Assembly: GCA_918026815.1 (NCBI GenBank)
Contig: CAKJVC010000108.1
Span: forward strand, 1 to 40,517
Origin: Chalara sp. BL73
Lineage: Eukaryota > Ascomycota > Leotiomycetes > Helotiales
DNA: 40,517 bases
Direction: 5' to 3'
Below, in pieces: positions 33,501 to 40,517 of this stretch. Position 1 is the stretch's first letter; each line of letters begins with the position of its first letter. The position numbers and the translations under genes are program-made. The notes below the pieces were generated by a model. The model saw only the letters and a program-made list of their open reading frames with translations. It had not been told where the DNA came from and searched no databases.

Positions 33501-33695
33501 TGTCCTTCGCAAGGCAGGGTTGTTTTCAGGCGCAGACACTCTACTTGTAGTTGACGTGTTGGGGAATTGCGATAGACCTAGCTTCTCTTGGGAAACTAAG
33601 GAGAAGGACTCTCGGGGACTCAGGGAGAGAGATTCGAGAAAAGAGTACTCTCTGTCTGGTCTCTCGTTGGCCACCCCAACAGACTGGTAGCTCAT
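30531..33695 (-). CDS. Large ankyrin-repeat protein with fungal N-terminal helical domain
   Basis: A single exon encodes 1,054 residues from the ATG at 33695 (MSYQSVG). The frame is open 58 codons further upstream, but that part is Cys/Ser/Phe-rich and reads like leader DNA. Residues 1 to about 140 are Ser/Pro/Thr/Lys-rich and probably disordered. About 140-320 is a helical region (LLGNRVSVHILEYL ... RESLRMSALIFQWSL) resembling the N-terminal domains of fungal STAND and ankyrin proteins. A second low-complexity linker follows. From about 465 to the end runs an ankyrin array with many GADPN turns. The array is organised as five blocks of about 92-97 residues, each of three ankyrin units. No enzymatic domain is visible, so it is likely a protein-protein scaffold. 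Partners and role are unknown. Confidence 0.9.
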   Translation of the reverse strand: MSYQSVGVANERPDREYSFLESLSLSPRESFSLVSQEKLGLSQFPNTSTTSRVSAPENNPALRRTISKAPAASTTQKFSTVPALPTLSPVPKRPANTKISTAPKPPVITKVPTAGKSQVQSKPSKSNMAPSPKAQSNCQELCHKSTLLGNRVSVHILEYLTTVKNLPPGFETLAHEFLDTCEILFSIEAGIGDCNENGQKLPAEMITELDSKFRVTLADFQILDQMVNKLLEHELGTMSRIKRGWGKMFGDNDLTKVRSALSRTRESLRMSALIFQWSLGSERISKEMGIGYTGLAAALDRLDRWEKKAGITAEKGVITTVKPVENTRNIDDNRSSSSTAVMDLSSPITLQHPPQVQQQPLSPVPWPGRSSSTQQEVLPIRSQVKDVPMTPGSDFRHQYNAPTINTAHSTATHELPQLWAQARPESFERAITIVDDVQSHAGTNETDSLLNEVGGVELNASKVVRLRADPTSMPRWAPRNSVGAEAGNMRAALVSAIRSRNHKLVEQMLDRGVSPNTGPDMHALKEAILAYDTESVRLLLLFGADPNDPDRSGVTPLFAAVEKSFLAGATTLLKYGADPNLAAGPDLESPLGAAALANRVGFSHLLLIYNGDPNHIMSNGNTLLISSIQKKTPRKYIDLLLNYGANPNAKSREGKTALFEAIQIGRSDLVLSLLEHGADPNLPGPKHMLWPSTYQAPCLKLLLEHGADHKKCPGIMELATSINNIESVRILLKAGVNPNSKKDGVYTPLCTSIRDDRAELFELLLSNGADPNTPASEYPAFKCVTHHRVHFLPALVAAGADLHIPKGILETAVKSNNMEALNWLLDQGLNPNDKNPKGASPLTTAIIEDRIEMVDLLLHRGADPNMRGQDWPVCLAVRNPPVLSRILTMLPEPRAFKGVMEMAVSANQLESVKLLLAAGVSVEDKNGGVFSPLTTALRENHREIVRFLLTEGGADVNSPGEHLPIVKALRRFHGEDTEMLELLLEHGADPNQVYRGWNGMMQAVENGDADVLRLITKNCDVNLEVKDELGRNVVKVAESRGWTEAVEIIMGASS

Positions 33696-34135
33696 GCTAG
33701 AAGACGAGAAGTGCGAAAATGGGAGGCAGTGATAGAGGAAAGAAGAACAAGAACAAGAAGAGCGAAAAATGGAACAAAATAGCAAGCACGCGTTCCGCTT
33801 GAGGAAAGGTAGCCGGAAGTGGAGATGGGAACCTTTATGGCGACCTTGCGCTCGGGGATTGTCAATCAATGCTTTCGTAAGTACCTATGTACATGCCGCC
33901 TGGACCGGCCTTCAGCAGGCTCGGTGTTAAGCATCGTAAAATGCTATTGTCTGAAAAAAAACCCAAGGTGGATTTTCAGCTTCCAGGCACAACCGAGCTT
34001 GTCTGGTAGCTTCGGGGATTCCAGAGGGAATGAATGGAGAGATGGCGCGAGCTAAAGTGTGATAGTCAACGCCATGGGCTCAAGCCCCCTCAAACTAAGA
34101 TCGCCCCTCACGATCTGGCGAAAGGTCCGTGAGCC

Positions 34136-34169
34136 CGCTTTGATATTCGGAAGCACGCTTTGATATTCG
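34136..34169. repeat. Two-copy tandem repeat, 20-bp period
   Basis: CGCTTTGATATTCG occurs at 34136-34149 and again at 34156-34169. With the preceding AGC the match is 17 of 18. Confidence 0.8.
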
Positions 34170-36428
34170 TGAGTCGTGAGAATTTTCTATGACAGGTGTC
34201 ATACCGGTACCATGTCGCAGGACCCCATAAATTAAACTTTTACAATTCAATTGATCGCCATTTTGATGGCGTATACAAAGAATCAGCACCGTAATCATAT
34301 GACAATACAGTTGGCCGAAAAGTAAGCACCAAAACATTGATTTGTTATGTGCTATTAGTGAATGTTATTTCTTGCTAGGCGACGCCAAGAACAAATCTAT
34401 CCAGCGCACTAAACCCAGTCAAGATGATATCCACTAGACATGATCTCAAGTTTTTTTGCGTCAGTTGAAAGGTAAATTCGAACCTTCCATGAGATTAACA
34501 TTTTTGGTTGAAAGCCGGAAGAGTAAATTTCAGGCTTAAGATAGTGTTGTCATGCTGCCAGGTTGAGACATTGTTTAAGAGCTTTATCACATCGTTATAT
34601 AATAACAATTTCAGTCCCTGGATCCTGGAAATATCCAGTTCCCCAGGATCGGGAAAGTGTCCGAGTCCAGGCCCAGGAGTGGGCACGCTTTTCCAATTCA
34701 TTACTCCACCTTTGAGATTTTCATGGCGTTGCGTACGCGAAAACGCTAACTGAGTCAATGAACCAGGCCATGGACGCCTTCAGCTCAACATTTACTCGCT
34801 TGGAATTCGGAAGGGAAAGCGCTCGCGAATAATGGACATGAGAAGGATTTTCCACACGTGGTGGCGGGTTTGCATAAGCCATAGTATCCACTGTGCAGGA
34901 AATTGAAAGCATAATAATCAAGTCAGCATGGAGGCACCTTGTTTGAGGTGGTGCTTTTAGAGGAGAATACCCCGCCGATCCTGCTACCCCTGGCAGAAAA
35001 GGACAAAAGGTTACCGTAGCTAATTGTTTCTACAATACTCTTTTTGCAGGCTTTACAGATGGTGTTATTGCTGTGGTGTTTCAACACCATGTACAGTAAT
35101 CCGTATGGACGTATAATTGGTGTGAAATGGATGATCGGTTTGGGAGGCTGGCGGTGCCAACATTCGTGGGCTTCCCCGCAGGAATTTCTAAGATTACCGC
35201 ATCCGGGAATATGTTTGGCCGCTACCTATCGGAAACTTGGCCGCGAGACTTCCAACACCGTGGTCCTGTTTTCCCGAACCTGAATAAGGGCCATGCTTAC
35301 TAGTCACCCTGGACGGGAAAGAGGGGAGCCGAAATCTGCCAACCTCGCAAGTCCCGATTTTGAGATTTCGTCACGAATAAATTATAACCTTTACGATTCA
35401 TTTAAAAAAAGTGGGGTCAGCCGAATATCAGAGAGCATATATCATTTATTCCAGAGCTTTTGAAAATGAGCAGTACGGATGTAGATGTGAATGAATCGTG
35501 ATGCTTCATAAGTGGGACAGGTGCAGAAAACGCCTCCTTACTTTCCGCCATGGGAAAAGGCGCTTAGCAGTTATATCACACATGGCTTCGAGTCTAGGTC
35601 GTCCCAAATCTTCGCACTAGTTTCTGCCGTTCAACCGCCATCACGCTCAGCTCATACATTGGCTCATGTTATCCGTGTCTTAGATATTTGGATGAACTAG
35701 GTTATCGTATGCTCTAGTTTTGCGCCTCCCTAAAGCTTGGTTTGCTCCTACGGCATAAACGCCCCTTACTTAAGCGAACATGTGACCTATCTTAATGCAA
35801 GAAATGCCGATTGGGAATCAGCTGCTGGCTCATAACCATGCAGCAAACTCGTTCAACACTGCATATTTCTTAATATGATATCGCGACCTTTGCAGGTTTC
35901 TCCACAGAAACCAAGTATACTGCTTTATGCACCTGGAAACTTTAAACATAGAGCACGTAACGTCATGTCAAAACCAGAAAGCCATGCTATTCACCCACCT
36001 CTCTTAGATTCCTTGAGCAGGCAGGCACGTCGGCTAAACCGTACAATCAGCCTTCTGAGACCCTCTATCTAACACATACAAGGCGTATATAGAAAGGGAA
36101 ATTAGATTGTGCTGCACCCGCCCGACAAGAACTCCACGAGAATCACAGACTGAAGCTGAATGCTCCGCGCTTTTCAGACTTTTTGGCATTTCAAATTAAT
36201 AACTTTTGAATAACAGTGTTCAGAAATGCTGTAAGGTATATAAAATAATTCCACTTTGACCAGCATTACGACGATCAACTGTTACAGACTATATCAGAGA
36301 TCGAAGATAAATAAGTGAGCGCCCGTATCCCATGACGCCACAATAGTATGCACCTAAATCTTTATCGGGTTAGTGATGTCTGCCGGAAGGACTCTGACAT
36401 TGGCAAAACGGCCCGCTTCTTCAGCACA

Positions 36429-36872
36429 TTAACGTGCCATGAATCTGGAACTTCGCTGTCGATCTGAGTGCCATTTTGCAAAGACAATCCCGTTCCCAAG
36501 GAGCAATCTTCTTTGCAGCCCTATTACTGGTTTGTGCAGAGGATGCCGTCTCTTGTTAACGGCACAATTTTCGCTAGCCATGTATAAATTGAGACCAAAA
36601 TCAAAGACATGAAGCGCAGGGCTGAGCCGGCCCCAATCGTGCACCCTATCTAGTAGAACGCCAAGATGATCCACTATCACAACCTTCCGCCAAGATTCAG
36701 GGGTTATTGCTACTGCTCCCGCCCAATGTAGTGCAGGATTAACAAGAGCAAGAGCAAAAAGCCCCAGGCTGACTGTGGTCGCATCAATGAGACTTGGTGT
36801 AACCAGCCATTGCGAGATGAGAAATTCAGTCTCTACTTTTCTTAAATAGTAATGGAAATGATCTTCAGCCAA
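36429..36872 (-). CDS. Unrecognised open frame, 147 codons
   Basis: This is the longest frame in the gene-poor region. It has one hydrophobic stretch (TVSLGLFALALVNPALHWAG, about residues 33-52) and a basic C-terminus. I recognise no family, and there are no adjoining exons with good splice sites. It may be a chance frame or a relic; it is listed only because of its length and the possible membrane segment. Confidence 0.15.
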   Translation of the reverse strand: MAEDHFHYYLRKVETEFLISQWLVTPSLIDATTVSLGLFALALVNPALHWAGAVAITPESWRKVVIVDHLGVLLDRVHDWGRLSPALHVFDFGLNLYMASENCAVNKRRHPLHKPVIGLQRRLLLGNGIVFAKWHSDRQRSSRFMAR

Positions 36873-38996
36873 ATCCTTAATATTGCGGCTGTCTGACCAG
36901 GCATTATTGCGCGGGAAAGATTATTTTCAATAGATCCCTTCATTCGTGATTTCCGTACGTGTGCGTCGCCCCATAACACCACTTATAAGGGAGATCACGC
37001 ATCCGTTGCCTTCATTCTGGCCCGTGAATTATCCGGTATTTCGTGTGTGCAATCCTAGCTCACGATTCAGGTCAGGACATCGATTGTTGACTCTCTTTAG
37101 CTTCTAGTAGGACTCTCTTTTAACGTAGCTCTATCGCTTTTCATCATATATATCCCTAGTATCAGCCACGTATCGAGTTCCCACATAAAGTTAGTCACCA
37201 AAGCTAAGACTCTGAGTCTGTGTGTAAGTATCTATTCCTCCCCATGACACTGTCATGAGTCCCTGGCATAATGATATCATAGTGTGGTCGGTCTTTAATA
37301 ACGTCTGCGGTTGCGCGTGGAGCAGGCACCAAACAGAAAAGGCACAGTTCAGAATAGCATACTATAGAGCGAGTTCATCCATCCGTCACTTCCGGCAATT
37401 TCCCAGATTAGCGAAGTGATACAATCATACGGTTCACTGCCAGTAATTACTATTCTCACTGGAACTTTCTCTGCCGGATCTTCAAATCCCCTTTACTCCA
37501 TATCCCATCCAGTGAGATCAACAATGGTGCGTGCAGAATAATTGTCCTGAATATGAGTTCTGCTTTGATGCTCAACTCGTGATTTGGTGACTTCTACTTC
37601 ATAATAGAACTCCTTTTTATCATCTACAGGTGTGTCGCCTCCATTGTAGTGTATGGCATTTTTCGCAAGCATCTAGGTGGTATATCTGCAAAGCTGTAGC
37701 TGAGCTGATAGGAGTATGACAGGTCGGTTCACAATAGTAATATGTTGTCTCCCCGTTCCGATATTGTCAGGGCATCACAGATTAGTGTGCATTCCCCTGA
37801 TCTCATCAACACAGAACTATACACCTGGTCACTCTCTTAACGGGTATCACCTTTCTAGGGGTGAATCGTCATCTGGATCGTCTAAAGGAGGATCTTCCGT
37901 TGGTGGGCCCTCCACCTGGTGCGGTACCACCATCGCGTCCTGGGAGCCCAGGGTTAGCTGAATGGTTAAGCTAGCAAGTACTCGGAACACGGAATACGTT
38001 GGCGCATGATACTTCCCGACTAATTAAGAGGAGATTACGATCGATGTGAAGGCTACTACTGAAGGTTAGAACAGTTCTCTCAATAGTATTATCACCCCTT
38101 AAATCCTTGCACCATATACCGCGTAGTATGCTATTGTCATTTCGCATACCTATGCCGACTAACATTAACAATTTTATATTATACTATACTGTACCGTAGT
38201 ATCGCCATGTACTACGTACAGTTATTTAATTTTTGTGAGGTGTAATTTTATTAAGTTTCAGCTTTTGATTGCTTAATATTACTACGTGTTTACTAAAATA
38301 GCAATACTGTAGATAAGCTTTTGGCCATATTTAATATTGTCACCCTGTTACTACCAAATTAGAGTTTTATATCGACACTACTTTTTTTACAAGAATCTTA
38401 TATACTACTAGTGCGGTATTAAAAATTCGATACCATACGTATTAAGCCGCCGTATGTCAAGACACCGCAATACTATTGGGAGCGCTGGGTTAGAAGGCGT
38501 TATTCGGAGGAATACTGGCTTCCTGAATGCCGTGAGAACATTTGGCTGGAGTCGTTACTGTTACTCTGCTTTCTTTGTCCTAGTAATCAAATATTGTAAA
38601 AATTCGAAACCGTCACTCGCAAGTCAAACAGGTGATCCGACATTCTGAGAATGCTTTTCCCTTGGAAAGGAAGATGTAGTTTAGAAATGATTAAATGTAG
38701 TGATTCTAAAAATTCCAATTTGACAGTGAAGCCACTAAATACTTGCAATGCTTCCTCTAACAGATTCTATTTATCTTTAATGTTGTAGCGCTTCTACCGC
38801 GGCCTTGCTGCTTAATAAGCTGGTATGTGAGTATCTACCTATAACTATCTCCAAGTAGAAAGTGATGACCTCTATGTAAATAAATACAAATACAGATACA
38901 TATACAAAATTTTCTCTCTCATATCATTTACCCAAAGTCTCACAACCACGGGCCAAAAGGGGAAGACGTCACCATATACAAGTCCGTGATATCTTA

Positions 38997-40517
38997 TTAG
39001 TGCAACCGCAGAGTGGTGTGTTTCGCATCATGACACAGCGTCTTCGCCTCGCCGTTCATAATCCCATGCACGTAACACTCCCCAACCAAGCGAAACGACT
39101 CAGGCTTCTTTTTGCCTGGTCGAATCAGGAATGGGACTGCCCCTCCGTCAAAAATAGCTACCGCATCACCTTCCTGCACTGCTGGCGGTGCCACCCCAAC
39201 AAAGCCCCTCCGCGTCACTACGAACTTCCACCCGGACAAGTCATCCTGCATTGCCAGGACGTAGTTCTGTGCACGAGCCCACAGCTCGTCAAGAACTATT
39301 TTCCCCATCATTCCACCTGGGGCAGCACTCCCGTTCGCTTTCCCTCGCGGCCTGCCTCCGAGATTGCTCTTGTTAGTGTTAAACTGCGAAGCCTGCTTTT
39401 GCTGCTGGTTCTTGGCCTTCAGAACCTCAGAGTAGTACTCCTTCAGCGCCATATACGAGGAGCGCATGTCGATATCTCCGGATGCGACCTTCCGCGGATG
39501 CCAGGCGCTGGCGATCGCTACTTTCCACTTGGATCGTCGACATAGCGGGTTTCACGATCGCGCTCGTGGACGGGATACGATGGGAGCGCCTCGACCGCGG
39601 CGTCGATCTCCTTTAGGTAGGCCCGCAGCTGATCCGGCATGTTGGACGTCTTGCTGACGGAACGGATCTCGTCAACTACCATCCCGCCCACCAGCAGCTC
39701 GTCCGTGGAGCTAGGGTCGCATCGTACATCAGAGCGCGTTCCACCTGCGGCAGCCAGCGGCGGCCCTCGCTCGGAGAGAGAGCACAGGCTTCTTTGCTTG
39801 GGGAGTCCGGGATCCAGGATGGGAATCGGCCGTTATTGTTATCGGAGGAACCCAGGCCTGCCCGGTGCAGCAGCTGCATGCCCATGCCTTGCTCGACGAA
39901 GGCGGCGGCGTACTTGCGCACGATATCTTCGAGGCGGCCTTGGTAGTCAACTTCGAAGCCCGAGAGTTCGCCATCTTCTGCAAACCCGAGGGAGAAGAAC
40001 CGATCGCGCTGGAGTGTGGATTCAGCGTAGCGGAACGACTCAAGCAACTCGATCAGAGGCATACGCTGCCCGATGGCCTGGAGCTCGCGGTGCCTGGCAA
40101 GAGTCATAAAAGGCGCCCATGTCGAGAGCATCGAAGAGAAGCTGTCCGACGTGCTTGCCTCCTGGAAACTACCTCCATCGCGTGGAAGAGGTCATTCCAG
40201 TCCACCACCCATCTGCCGCAGATGATGCGGACGCTCGTTGCTGTGACGACTTCCTGGAGGATCCAAGCTCTACGGAACCATGACCGCTCGAACAGCGCAA
40301 GTATGTCGTTCCATATTGGATCGCTTGCCAAAGGTATTGCTTCGCCATTCCACGACAGGGGAACTTCGGGTAGCTCTTTTGGCCAAGGGCCTCTTCGGCC
40401 GCGAAGAGCATCCTTGGCTTGGATCTGCATGAGCGTTTCCAAGGCAGTGTCGCTGTGCGTGCTGTCCCCAAGGTATGCGAGAACGCAGGTGGCTAGTTCG
40501 AAGATGAGGGGAGGAGG
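38997..40517 (-). CDS. HET-domain protein, 3' part, three homopolymer frameshifts
   Basis: The visible part starts after the HET core motif, which lies beyond the right edge. It contains LATCVLAYLGDSTHSD, then FERSWFRRAWILQEVV, the RRxWxxQE segment typical of HET proteins. The C-terminal part has RRGFVGVAPPAVQEGDAVAI and ECYVHGIMNGEA, the usual HET tail motifs, and ends at the TAG/TAA region at 38997. The frame shifts three times: near 40161-40166, at the GGG run 39714-39716 and at the TTT run 39522-39524. In each case one base added to a homopolymer joins the two conserved frames smoothly. No internal stop other than those caused by the shifts is seen. The gene may therefore be intact in the organism and damaged only in this sequence, though real decay cannot be excluded. 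Confidence 0.8.

Larger units (their letters stand above)
33696..38996. other. 5.3-kb gene-poor region
   Basis: The first few hundred bases are the ankyrin gene promoter. Beyond that I find no frame with recognisable domains or convincing introns. Frames at 34495-34758, 35044-35283, 35875-36072 and 37716-37961 look like chance. Composition turns AT-rich, most strongly at about 38,160-38,450. No retroelement coding sequence, long terminal repeat or tRNA is evident by eye; heavily decayed transposon DNA is possible. Confidence 0.5.

Noticed and set aside
37954..37978. tRNA-like A-box (TAGCTGAATGG followed by TTAAGC)
   Set aside because: No B-box within the expected distance and no acceptor or anticodon arm can be folded, so neither a tRNA nor a tRNA-derived SINE is supported.
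39000..40109. Plus-strand open frames opposite the right-hand HET gene
   Set aside because: The minus strand carries clear HET motifs across the same interval; the plus frames are Arg/Ser/Pro-rich shadows of GC-rich coding DNA.
1550..40517. CRISPR array, rRNA or bacterial-type operon
   Set aside because: No regularly spaced repeats, rRNA-like sequence or operon spacing were seen; the intron-rich genes are eukaryotic.

Overview
This is nuclear DNA of a filamentous ascomycete (Pezizomycotina). Genes are interrupted by roughly 44-60 nt introns with GT...AG borders and CTAAC/CTAAT/CTGAC-type branch points. The gene content is fungal: Hid1, Pom34, HET-domain proteins, a SesB-NACHT STAND protein, a DHA2-type MFS carrier, a Ypq-type PQ-loop carrier, a copper amine oxidase and a large ankyrin protein. 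The abundance of HET, STAND and ankyrin genes would fit Leotiomycetes, but the class is inferred, not proven.

Layout. 1-1549 (minus): 5' part of an NLR-like protein, a SesB-type alpha/beta hydrolase followed by NACHT, cut by the window edge. 2817-4242 (minus): epoxide-hydrolase-like alpha/beta hydrolase with substituted catalytic positions. 4936-8161 (minus): complete ten-exon HID1. 8478-9321 (minus): POM34 nucleoporin. 9791-11610 (plus): adenylate-forming-enzyme-like protein with no recognisable P-loop. 11973-12744 (plus): start of a decayed HET gene, cut off abruptly. From 12745 the sequence jumps back and repeats everything from 6519 onward (12745-18970): truncated HID1, second POM34, second AMP-binding-like gene, then the HET pseudogene, which continues to about 20256. 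20395-22111 (minus): four-exon MFS transporter. 22.7-22.9 kb: three palindromes. 23126-23275 (plus): possible membrane-tail exon. 24772-25854 (minus): PQ-loop transporter. 26858-28938 (plus): copper amine oxidase. 30531-33695 (minus): ankyrin-repeat protein built of five three-ankyrin super-repeats. 33.7-39.0 kb: gene-poor and AT-rich. 38997-40517 (minus): 3' part of another HET-domain protein, running off the right edge.

The outstanding structural feature is the 6,226-bp head-to-tail duplication (6519-12744 and 12745-18970). By eye the copies differ only by nine small indels, mostly in homopolymers and concentrated toward the ends of the unit, with no substitution seen. The junction has no microhomology. 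I think two overlapping contigs joined end to end without merging is more likely than a biological duplication. If so, the real locus is a single HID1 - POM34 - AMP-binding-like - HET array. Single-base homopolymer indels also break otherwise well-formed reading frames elsewhere (STAND, HID1 copy 1, the right-hand HET gene), so base-level quality is imperfect.

Biologically the window mixes conserved housekeeping genes (HID1 in Golgi/secretory traffic, POM34 in the nuclear pore), metabolism and transport (amine oxidase, PQ-loop and MFS carriers, hydrolase) and a loose set of fungal self/non-self recognition genes (SesB-NACHT, two HET loci, ankyrin protein). There is no operon-like organisation. 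I found no convincing wholly new system; the most useful observations are the suspected false duplication, the two candidate pseudoenzymes, and the ankyrin super-repeat architecture.
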